Assembly (NCBI GenBank): GCA_000727475.1
Contig: KL647297.1
Coordinates: forward strand, 1,077,280-1,141,279
DNA: 64,000 bases
Source of the DNA: Sarcocystis neurona
Taxonomy: Eukaryota; Apicomplexa; Conoidasida; Eucoccidiorida; Sarcocystidae
Direction: 5' to 3'
The translations under genes were made by a program, and so were the position numbers. Shown here piece by piece: positions 9,062 through 19,488 of this stretch (the first letter of the stretch is position 1; each line of letters opens with the position of its first letter). The notes below the pieces were generated by a model. The model searched no databases. It worked only from the letters and a program-made list of their open reading frames with translations, and had not been told where the DNA came from.

Positions 9062-11801
9062 ATGAGCCGCCCTGTCATCTTCTACTTCTATATAGTCTTC
9101 TTTATACACCTCTGGGTACCACTGTCCTCATTTCCCCATGTCTCCTTCGACCGCGTGGAGGCGCGGGCGCTGCTTTGCGGCTCCGCAGGCAAAAAACGTA
9201 TTAGGCTGTACTCCTGCGTGTCGCTTTCGAAGCAGTCTTCACTTCCTCTGTTAAAGATAAACCGGCATTTCCATGTCCTCCGTTCCTCCAATGGAACCCA
9301 GAGCGCTACTACTTCTTCAAAGGCAAAATTTGTGACCAGTTTCACTAGGAAGTGGCCTACTGGCATCATTTATTCAGGTGGAGCAAATATTTGTATGTTT
9401 GACACTCTAGTGAAAAGATTTTTTGAGAAAAGGTCCGCCAGTGGTCCCAGTTCTTTAGACGAGAGATACCCTTCTGCTGTTTTTCCTTGGGTGACACCCG
9501 GTTGTAGTTGTAGCACTTTCAGCCGGGGGTTTACTGGTTCCGCGTCTCCTTCAAAGAAAGTGAACTCCAGTACTCTCAGCTTGTCCAGCCCAAGATACAG
9601 CGTCACTACCGCCGACTCAAACATAAAAGGGGGCAGCACTCCCTGCCTTTCAACACGAATGACGTGTAGACCGTCTACTCATTTGCCCGCAAAATGTCAT
9701 CCACTTCGCTTGCCTTCCACAACAAGAGAGTCTTTTTCTCTGACCCCCTCAACAAGGTTTTCCCTCGCACTTATATCGGCAGCTACAAAACTGTGCCGCA
9801 GTCCCGCGTCTATCCCACAAACGAGATCCCTAAGTGCTCCACTGGTTTCAACTCGGAGGTCTTTAAACATATTCAGTCCTTCAAGTGAAAGATTTTTCTG
9901 CATTTTCACTCTTTCAAGTACGACAGCGCGTTCACCCTTTCTCTTCCCGGGTATTCCTTGTACTCGTGTAGTACGTGCCCAGAGGCCTCCTTTGCAAAAC
10001 ACAGCGCTGGTTTGCTGCTTACATACAACGCCTCTTCCACTTCTCTCCCCGTCGCATATCCTTTTTTCGTCTTATCGACCACGCTTCAATGCCTCACGGT
10101 GTTGCTGCTGGCTGCTACAGCATGTGTGTCGTCGACACACGACCAAGTCAGAAACCTTTCACTCCACGCAACTGAAACCATTTTATAAACGGCATCCATT
10201 CGGCGGCCGAGGCGTGTCCTGTGAAAGCACAAAACATAACAGCTGGCTCGCACACGTAAACGGAATACGCTGTAATGGGTTGCTGCGCGCGGTTCTGCTG
10301 ACTGGTGTCACGCGCTCAGACTCCTCGAAAAATGCAGAAATTCCCGAGTTTCTGCTGCCTCCTCTTTTCACGGCTGTAGAGGCTGCCGACAGTCATCATG
10401 CGCAGTCAATTGTAGCTTTCTGGAAAAAACCGGGTGTGCCGCGTGTGGGGTGGACAGAGGATCTGATTGAAATGGCTCGTGAACAACAGCGGCACGCAGC
10501 GAGAGACACCGTTATTCATTCTGTCCCTGAACTTCCCGGAAGGGAGATGGCACTTGACGTGCGAGATCAGAATAAAAGACGCGGCATACGTACTGAGGAC
10601 TTAACAGTGGAGAGCGCCTCTTTTCCGTCTACTTCCACTTCCGCTCCTTCTTTGTTATCTGCCACGGATGGCGTGGCAGATCAGGGCGAAGCGCTGCTCA
10701 TCATGACTGGCAGCAGCCCCACACATTTGGACACTCTCGGAGAAGCAGTTGTGGAGGTAATTCGGGAGCCAGCTCGCGCCCTTCCGAAATGCAGCTGGGA
10801 AATAACACATGAAAAACACTTGATAGAATGAGGCAGTAGCTTTACTGCAAGTCGACCTGCTGCGTGGGAACACCCACGCAAACTCAGTAAGCAAGGATTT
10901 AATTCTGTCCTTCATGTAGAGAAGCAGTTGCCTCACGTGCGCTCGTATCACTTACAGTACACAGCTGATGGACGTCTTCGTTGTGGCATACCTGACAAAA
11001 ATAATTTCTTAGTGCTTGCGTCTCGTCCCCACGCGCCGGAGTTAGTACGCAAGGGGCTACGCCAGCTACAAGTCTTCAGAAAATGTAGTGAACGCATGTG
11101 TAGTATCTGAATTGTAAAAATGTACTAGCTTTCCTGAGTGCGTTAAAGATACAGCAACGCATGTAGCAGGACATGTTCGCCGTACACAGTGCTGCAACAC
11201 GTCAAAGCAGAAAAGTCGTCGTAAGTCGCTTTGGGGGGATACGACATGATGTGGCGTAATCAGTGCCACCGGAGCATTCTGTCCGCCACGTCTTATTAAG
11301 TGCAGTTCTCATGGGAATATATGGGTCTGAAGCATCTCGCAGTCGGCTTCTCTACGTGTAGAGGAGGTAGTGAGCAGTCTGAAAGATGCAGAACAAAAAG
11401 GAGTATTTAAATATGCTTCTACGCGAAGGTCGGTACCCGTCGGTTCGACGCAGGTTATAAAAAAGTCACAGCGTGATAAGTTGCACTCTACGCTTATGTT
11501 GTTGCAGGCTATGTGGGAAAAGCACATGCGGCAGGTGCTCGGACGCGATGGAAGAGGCTTTTCAGGATGGGTGGCCCTGTCCTTTATGGATTTGGAAGTC
11601 CACATCATGACCCCTGTTACTCGGGAGCGTTACGCACTGGAGGAACTCTACAGCCTTTGTCCCCGAATTGATATTTCTGATGCTGTTAGAACCGATAAGC
11701 TGGAGGGATTTGAGTTTATGAGTGGCGGGATTGAGCGCTTCAAGCCGGGAGGCCCTCCCTTTGATCCAGAGGTTGATGCAGACTACGGTCTTTACGAATA
11801 A
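9062..11801 (+). CDS. Iojap/RsfS-family ribosomal silencing factor, probably apicoplast-targeted
   Basis: Three exons fit in phase: 9062-10756, 10922-11102 and 11362-11801 (about 771 residues), with introns of 165 and 259 bases. RsfS/iojap proteins bind uL14 of bacterial-type large ribosomal subunits and block subunit joining. Exons 2 and 3 carry the family domain: strand DKNNFLVLASRPH, then after an insert GFSGWVALSFMDLEVHIM and ERYALEELY, matching the family pattern of a GW-V-L-D-V-VH core and an Y-LE-LW end. The first 30 residues (MSRPVIFYFYIVFFIHLW...) are a strong signal peptide. A Ser/Thr/Arg/Lys-rich, acid-poor stretch follows, as in bipartite apicoplast leaders; targeting is inferred. 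Exon 1 is about 565 codons, far longer than bacterial RsfS (about 105 residues). Exon 1 start and the intron 2 borders are less sure than the domain. Confidence 0.85.
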
Positions 11802-11913
11802 ATTATATTCACGAGTTTGCCTCTACATACACGGGTTTTTGTGGATACACAGGTATTCAACACGGAGAAGGCTTTACATCATTTGCCTGTGTTTTGACGT
11901 TTTTTTTATGAGT

Positions 11914-14505
11914 TCAAACTACGTAGGCGTCATGCCTTGCAACGACGTTGGTGAGCCGCTTTAAATTGCTTTCAACATAATCCTGCAAGCCGAGCACCCT
12001 GCAGTTTTCAGCTGTGGCAACATTCATAGAGAGCAACCTCTCATACGCTTCGTCTTCATCGACGCATATGTTACGAGAAGAGGGCAGTAAACTGGGAATG
12101 TGCTGATGCGACGTGGGGGCGCTCATGTAGGGCCTGGAGGAGTGCTCTATGTATCTGCGCGGACGCGTGCCTTCTTACGGTTGAGAACTGTGCAGGCCAT
12201 TTACGAAGAAGCGGCGGAATGCGGTCACGTGGTACGAAAAATCGAGTATGTGCTCATAGTCTAAACTGTGCATATACCCCGCAGTGGCCAACCGGGAGGT
12301 GGGTACGTAAATATTTGTCAACGTATGCACGCGTGTGTATGTAAACTCGTGAATAGAAATACAAGGCTCGACTGGGTGGAAAGCGCTTCACGGTTAGAGT
12401 GGAGCGCAAAATATAATTAATAAGGATCGATCACAACCACATGCGTCTGTGATTTCCTTCATCCATGCGCTCGCTACAGAGGTGGAGCACGAGGGGCGTT
12501 GCGCTGCAACAGTCTTCATCCGTATAATAAAGGGAAACAGCATGTGCTTTCATTACAAGAACAACCTTCCGAGGGTGTGTTCCCGGACTCTTTATTGTAC
12601 TCCGTTGCAGAAGTTAGGCGGTTCACGAAAGACTCTTCTTCGAAGGTATTTTAGAAAGGTGAAAGCCTTGACGCGCGGTAAAACGTGTGGAGACCATGCG
12701 TTCTTTGAGAAAACATGTTGACCTTCTGAGTGCCCTCTTTCGTGTCCGTGTCAAATGGAAGGGTCACCGTTAGAGCTGCCATCAAGGTCCTTTTGCCGGG
12801 ACTCGTCAGACTCGAAACTAACGTCAGCTCCGTGTTTCCACTGAGCATAGCATGGCTCGCAGTTACACAAACAAAGAGTTCCACTATCTGTTTCGCCAGC
12901 ATTCCGTTAGACAACTCTCTGTAGTCGGCCTGTTTTGGCTTTGTTTTGAAGGGCAGTAGCTGAGAATGACTTTACCTTGTGTCTGGAATTTTTCGGTTCT
13001 CTGTAGTCTTCTTCATTATCCCTCTCCGGCAGCGCACGTTTGCTTCTACTCGGCTGAAAATCGGTCTCTTCCCATCGTTCTTGAGAGTAGTATCCTCGAG
13101 GGAGGCCAAATGGTTCGCGGAGAGGTGGCTGAAATAAAGTAACGACGTTTTTGTCGAAGTGAATCCCTTCGATATGCGAAGCGAGCAGAAAGGACGAAGG
13201 AACAGGACTGGAGGAAAGCTGTCGCTTACCGTGTCACAGCAGGTGACGCTGTGCCGCTGCTGGTCCACAAAATATTAATCCACTATTAGAACGTCAAACG
13301 GATTGATAAGCAGCGGTCTCACAATCAAACCACAAGGAGCTGATTCTTTCTGCAAAGAGTGTCTTTTATCAATAGAAAAGTGGGCGCCGTCGCGGACTGA
13401 AAGGTGTGCACTGCTGTGTTCGCCGTCGTCTTTGTCCGGAAGCAGTGGAGTGTCTTTCGCAGTGGGAATCCGCACGAGCCGCACGATTCCTGCTCACACG
13501 TGTGCTGCAGAATACGACATCGATGCAGCAGTCTAAGACTTCTGCTGGCCAGTACCTTCTGAAGTTCCACATGCGACTGTCTGCAAGAAGGCGACAGCGT
13601 GAGCAACGCAGACCATTCACTACATAGCACGCTTTTACGTGTGTATCCCACGAAAGCTGCAGAACTTCTGCACTGTAACCGCAGAGCTCAGGTGATATCG
13701 TGCCCAGCAGCTGCCCGCCGTCAAGAGCAAGAAACTGAATGCCCTTGGCCCGCCATTGCCTCAGATCCATCCTTCTTGGCGCCGGTAAAGCGCTTTTGTA
13801 TTCTTGAGTGCGTTTGAACTCATCACTCAAGGGTGAGGCGAAATTTTTACTGCCGTGTAATTCGAGCCCGCTCATAAAACCGCCCTCTGCAAGCATCAAC
13901 GGGGATGTGGTAGCAGGAGCTGCAAGATGCAGAAGTCGCAGGAGCCTAGAATTCGCACGTTTTACATCAGAAGCACCTATCCGTGCAGCAACGTGGGGCC
14001 CAGCGGTACAGGAAGGTGCAGCAGTAGAAGTAGCCGCATGAAGCGTGACTGCAGCATGATTAACAATAGCAGGAGCCTCACCAGGGAACTTCCTTGTATG
14101 AATTCTTTGTAAAGAGAAGTTAACGCGTTGTGTACCGTGCACGACATCAAAGCATCGCTCGAAAGGGAGCGGCGAATTACAGTGGTGTTTACCCGCAAGA
14201 GCAGAGTGCTCCACCGAGTAATAGATATCAAAGTAGGCACTGCAGAATGCTCGAAATTGCGTGACTTACTTATGGAAAGCGGGTCCGATACAGCTGAAAG
14301 CGGCGGGAATGAGCATAAAGTTAGCTGTCGTCTCTGCAGAGCCAGAGCCAGCAATCAACGAAAGCGTCTCACCGGCACCAGGCGTTGCAAACACTACAAG
14401 TAGATTCGCTTCGACGCACTGCTGACATAGACCGGCGTCACGTAAACCTGTAAAGCTCTCGTTCGTGAAGCTTTGTCTCCCGAGCTGACTGATGGTTCTG
14501 TGCAT
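11914..14505 (-). CDS. Unidentified multi-exon gene; faint IF-3 N-domain resemblance
   Basis: Two minus-strand exons splice cleanly: 13128-12976 (acceptor TTTATTTCAG, donor ACAAG/GTAAAG, phase 2) to 12918-12723 (acceptor GACTACAG, donor AAG/GTCAAC), reading RGIMKKTTENRKIPDTRELS across the junction. Upstream is an 846-base open frame (14214-13369). Downstream, 12126-11914 reads DEDEAYERLLSMNVATAENC and ends in a stop, a likely last exon. In the large frame, WRAKGIQFLALDGGQLLGTIS resembles the start of the initiation factor IF-3 N-domain, and RLVRIPTAKDTPLLPDKDD (around 13440) could be its continuation. I see no convincing IF-3 C-domain, so the function is open. A further piece at 14505-14266 may be exonic. 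Confidence 0.4.
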
Positions 14506-15257
14506 GCGTGCCTGCTACGTGGATTGTAGTGACGAGGTCGAGAGTGTCGGTACGAAGAATCCAAAAGTCTATCTTCTCCTCCGCAATGGTAAAAAATTTT
14601 CGAAAGCACTGGCAACACGCGTGGTAGTGGAATTGGCTCGATGCATTGCTTAACTATTGCCTTACTGTGTTGAGGTATTTTTTGCCGTTTACGCGTTCTG
14701 GCGCCTGTCACCATCGTAAGCGCAGCTTGACTCGTCTCCTCTTGCCAGAAAGTAACGCACCTCGAAGAATACGAACCCGATCGGGGCAAAGGAGCTCCGC
14801 GTATGTGCTATTTTCCGGCTTGTCCCTCCATCGAGCAGGTGAATAACTCGTAAGCTAGCTGTTTATACGATAATCTGGCAGCTGTGAGACTCACACATTT
14901 TGGCAATGGATGTTAACCTCTATCTTGCTTCAAAAGAAGCTGGCACCCTAGCAACCTGTTAGGACGTCAAAATTGTCGCTGCCGTACACGACGTTGAGCA
15001 AAGACTGTGCGTACTCTAGGAATTCAACGCTCCGATACTGATCAATAGGAATAACGATATCTGCCTGAAGGTCGATGTTAATTGTTCGCTAATTATGCTG
15101 CTTGACTTCAAGAATTTTAAACGAGAGATATTACTAAACGACGTCCATCCTCTATGTCGAAGACTGCCGCTGTAAATAGATCCGGACGCGTAGGCTTGAA
15201 CATGGCGACTAAGCCATGCGAGATCCTGTCGTTGGAAATATTCCGGGTCTAATAGCG

Positions 15258-15545
15258 CAGCTACAACGGAACGTCCTGACCAGCTAAGGGCTCACCGCAC
15301 TTCTGTTCAAATGTAATAAGAAGGTTCATGATCTCACCAACCAGGGAAGTGAAATGGGACATCGGGGACCCACCCTCGAATTCTTCTTCGTGCACGGAAA
15401 AGATTAGCGTGTAATTGAGGTGGTGCTGCAACAGTTTTTCCACAGTGCTTTGCCATATCCGGAGCATGAAAACCAGCTTTTTAGCGCTACACGATACCCA
15501 GAATTGAAAGAATCGTGACATGCCCTGTTGGGCTGCGAGGAGCAT
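15258..15545 (-). CDS. Candidate terminal exon, unidentified
   Basis: An open minus-strand frame ending in TAG reads, among other things, LRIWQSTVEKLLQHHLNYTL and SLVGEIMNLLITFEQKCG. These look like amphipathic helices with normal composition and no repeat. The start and upstream exons were not found. It may belong to the minus-strand gene that continues at 14.5 kb or be separate. Confidence 0.3.
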
Positions 15546-15649
15546 GCCGTTTGCTTCTGTAGTGAGCCGCAGTTCTCAGTTGTGCGTGTTCGTCTTGACA
15601 AGGTGTGTACCGCACCGTCAAATTCGAAGAAAGCTGGGTGGGATAAAAC

Positions 15650-17112
15650 AAGGTTTTCTGTAATGGAGTATATTGTGAGTAAGCACTACAGGTGCGAGCC
15701 AGAAGGGTCTGACCAAAATTTTTTGCATACGCCGGATTATTTTGTAATCCTCGTTCTACGCCCTGTCTCACGCAAGATAGTCGTTATTCAGTGTGCTGTT
15801 CCGGTTCACGTGGGGTCAAGTTGAAGGTGATGTACCTCTCTGAGTAGCACTTTACATCTTAAGCCACCGGGATTGGGTTCATAGACGACGACGAGTGTAT
15901 CATTCGTTCGATTGTAAACAGCCGTTGTCACTTCTGCGAGAAGCCCAGAGAGTTAAACGATCGAGAGACTGTAGGAGACTTTTATGAACTGTGCGCAACA
16001 GAAAGTCATACTTCGCCAAGGATTGACAGGATTGAGATCTGAGGTGAGTTTGCCTGAGACCTGTTAACTCACCGAGAGCGTCTAGGTCACTTTTTCCAAC
16101 AAAGGTTTCTGTTCGGAGTGTAAGCCTCACCGTATCGAAGGCACGACATAATCCGCTCTCAGTTCTGCAAAACGACCAGTATGAGAAACAACTAGGTTTC
16201 GCCAGAGAACACGTGCCACCTCTCACACGACGACGACGATTGTGTCTGCAAAGACGATTTCCTTAATTTTCCTGCAACGCACATGATGCATGTCACACCC
16301 GAATTTCGCTTCACCGCTCCCGTCCAGCGCTGCACCTGTTAGCATCCACGGCGGGAGCTGTCGCCGGCGTCGTTTTGAAAACGTCGATCTCCTTCACCTG
16401 AATGTCAAAGTAAAAAGGCTGAGAGATGGTGACATCCTTTGAAACGTAAATACCGCCGTCATGCGGGTGATGACAGTTCTGGTTCGGCTTCGGCTTCTTT
16501 CCTCCGAAACTGCCTTTGATCGCGGCAACTTAATGCCATGCTTTCTCCGATTCTGCAGTATAGACAGCATGGTGGCTCGCGCAAAAATGCGGTACGAACA
16601 GAAAAAACTTAATTCCTGGCTGGAAGCTGCCTGTCAGCTTTTGCAGGATCAATAGGCTGCAGTAGAACGGCATGAGGATATTTCCTGCTCTGTATAGTTG
16701 CAGCTCCGTTCCATTTGAAATTGTGACTCAACTGAAGCTTTCGAGAAAACCAAAGAGAGTCAAGCAAATGTTCAGCCCTCCGAAGAAAAATTGGCGTGTA
16801 CGTACACTCCGGAGGCGTTTAATGAGATAAAGAAGAGTACTGCTCTACCAACTCGCGCCGGATATTCTACTGCTGTCATGTTGCTGATGAGATTCGTAAG
16901 TATTTTAACATTGAGGAGACGACAATTTGAGCGTAACTGATGTGCCACGACTTATAAACATACTTAATTGTATGTATTTACATAAAGCAGGACTGCGTCG
17001 CTTCAAGGTGACCCAGAACGTCACCGTAAATTCTTACCAGTGGCTTCTTGTAGGGTATTTTCGTCGTGGACTCAGGCCGACTCTCGGACGCTTCCGACCT
17101 GTCCTTTTGTAG
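15650..17112 (+). CDS. Possible exons of a plus-strand gene
   Basis: After a pyrimidine-rich acceptor (TTTCTCCGATTCTGCAG, ending 16560) the frame reads DSMVARAKMRYEQKKLNSW and reaches a stop at 16655, like a short last exon. Upstream, 15690-15824 (PEGSDQNFLHTPDYFVILVL) may be another exon. A segment at 16927-17112 is open but unconvincing. No family recognised. Confidence 0.3.
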
Positions 17113-17133
17113 GTCGCCAGTATGTCGGGGGCT

Positions 17134-18551
17134 TTACACAGCTCTGTATCTAGTTTCAAGCATCACGATATCTCCGAGTGTCCGACGACTTGGTTCCACA
17201 TAGATTGTGAGGGGCTGACTGAGGCTTGCTCCTGCACGTATTTTCTCTACACCGGCCTTTGTGTCCCAATCAAAGCAATCTGAAAACTCTTTTTGAATAG
17301 TGAATGCGACCTCAATGGGAGTAGCCCGTCTCCCCAAGTCTCTAGCAACCTGCTGCGACAGGGGTGTGCGTTAGCTCGTCCGTCTATGTGGCGTGTCACT
17401 AACGCAAACACGTGAATCTATCAGATACGCCGAACGTGATGTATCATCCGCTATTATGCCGTACTCCTCAATTTTAAGTGCCCGCCCACTTTCACCATGC
17501 ATTCCCTTACACGAAATCCCCGTGCGTGTAATATTTTCCTTTTTGGGTCATTTGGTTGGGCTAAGAGTATTTGCTACACAGCCGCCACACTCGTTCGGTG
17601 AAATAGTGGACTGCTGGATCATCTTAAGCATCCTGCCCCCACTTCATGCGAATGCAATTCTTCAAGATGCGCCCTTAATGTAATAAAGGCTTGCTGAGCT
17701 GTCAATTACTTGAAAAAAAGTTCAAGGTTATGCGCGAGCATCCTGCGCTTATTTCATGCGAATGCACTTCTATAAATTGCACGCTAAATACGGAAGAGGG
17801 TTGCTGAACTCTCCATCACTTACTTAGAAAAACGTGTTCTTGAAGGGTGGCAGCATGCACGTAGAAATAGTCTGTTTGTAAATCGTCGTACCATTTGCTG
17901 GGGCCTCGCCAGCGACTACTAGCGTACAGGTGCGTCGGTTGCCGAATGCGCAGTTGTGACATTCTCCTCAAACAAGACGGTTCTCCTCTACGAAGACGGT
18001 TCTCCTCTAGGTTTGCCACAGATTACTAAACGCGACAATTTTGTGGGTCTGGACAACGCCTACGCCCCGAACAGACTTTTACCAAGAAGAGACCTGAGAA
18101 AGAGTGTCGCTGCACGCTGTGGCTCAACCAGCTGCACCGATCCGTGCGTGCAGCAAAGAAAATTTTCGCTTGAAACGTTGAGGTATATAACTCCCACAAA
18201 GACGCACAGAAACTCGCAGTTGTAAATCAGCACGCGTGTGTGCGTGCACTCCACGTGGATGGGGCAGTTTCACCGCGACCTTACTGCCCCTGCGCTAACG
18301 TAGGTGCATGCCCCAGCATGCAGACTTGTGTGGATAGGGATGTAAACACACAGCCGCGGACGTATTGAAAAGAAGGTGTCGATCGTTGTTTGGCAGGCTA
18401 TACGGCTGTTCAGCCTTGCGTCGCGCCTGCACTTAATGACGTCTGCCGCCATCCATGGAGTGTCTTCGGGAAGGCATGAACAAACAAAGCAACCAGTGAA
18501 GCAGAGCGGTCGCAGGAAGCGATAGTCATCCTGTAGCTGCTGCGCTGCCAC
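17134..18551 (-). CDS. Unidentified minus-strand multi-exon gene
   Basis: The last two exons fit in phase. Exon 17505-17404 (34 codons, donor TGC/GTTAGT) joins exon 17349-17134 across a 54-base intron (acceptor TGTCGCAGCAG), reading YLIDSRVC then VARDLGRRATPIEVAFTIQK and ending in a stop. Two upstream candidates are about 17980-17821 (SKWYDDLQTDYFYVHAATL, donor CTAA/GTAAGT) and about 18551-18400 (AAQQLQDDYRFLRPLCF). Their junction phases are not resolved, so an exon may be missing. Composition is ordinary globular protein. I do not recognise the family. Confidence 0.5.
17628..17847. repeat. Diverged tandem duplication, period 110 bases
   Basis: The units starting at 17628 and 17738 share GCATCCTGC, TTCATGCGAATGCA, TTGCTGA and a terminal TTCTTGAAG/TTCAAG block with many substitutions. 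It lies between two candidate exons of the minus-strand gene, so probably in an intron. Confidence 0.8.
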
Positions 18552-19488
18552 AGCTAACTTCGTAGGGAACTTTTTCTCCCCCCTGAACCCGGATGACAGA
18601 TGTTCTCCGGCGACGATCTAAACTTGGGCACATTGCATTACCAGGCACGCACATTACACGCCACGGAGTTAGACTGCGCTAGTCAATACACGATAACGGT
18701 TCGATTTTCTGCGTGGCGATAAGTTTTTGCCCTCTACCTCGTGGGACAACGCAGCCGACTGCAGCTACTCGTGGCCTTATAAAAGCTGCCTCATAATAAG
18801 CGGGAACTCTTTTTATAGAGAATTCCGCGTCGTCAGATTACTGATATTGAGCACCTTTTGTAAGTACAAAGCCGCGTTCGTCCGGCTACTGCGCATCCTG
18901 TCTTTTTTAAGTCTTACATACAGCTAGGAGGTGAACAAACAACTCCTGGAAAACGCAACGCTTTGTCGCACCCGCCTGGCTGCAAATCGGCTGGCCTGTA
19001 TCACAAATATCTCCTTCGTCAGCGTTCCAGCGTATTTGTCTCACGTCAAAGCGAATGTGCTTTCTCCTAGCTTTCAAGGCCTCTCTGGTAAAACGCGCTG
19101 GCCGCTCACTTCCAAATGTCCTGATGTGTGAGATAACAGTCTCAAGGTGTATCCACGGTTCTATTTGCGTACTGCACGGAATATTCTTTTTGATGCTGGT
19201 GCAGGCTGCGCCGTATGTACACCAGAGCTCTCCTGTTCACACGCGCGACGCGTGTCTGCCAGCAACGGTTTTCATCCTCAGCTCTGACTTGCCGCAAGTC
19301 CGTATCTGAGACAACTCAATATATTTTACGTAAACTGAATCGAAACTCAGGATGGGAACGGCGCTTCCTTTATCGTTCCTCCTTTTTTGCGCGTGCTTCA
19401 CCAACCAAGCATTAGGCCAGTTTCTGGGTATGTAGTGCGCTTGTTGAATGCCTTCCACCGAGTGTCCTTACGCGTTCCTCTTGTACAG
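18552..19488. other. Interval without a recognised gene
   Basis: Repeat-poor sequence between the minus-strand gene and the coiled-coil gene. It should contain the 5' ends of both if they are divergent. I found no exon I could defend and no clear promoter element. Confidence 0.4.
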
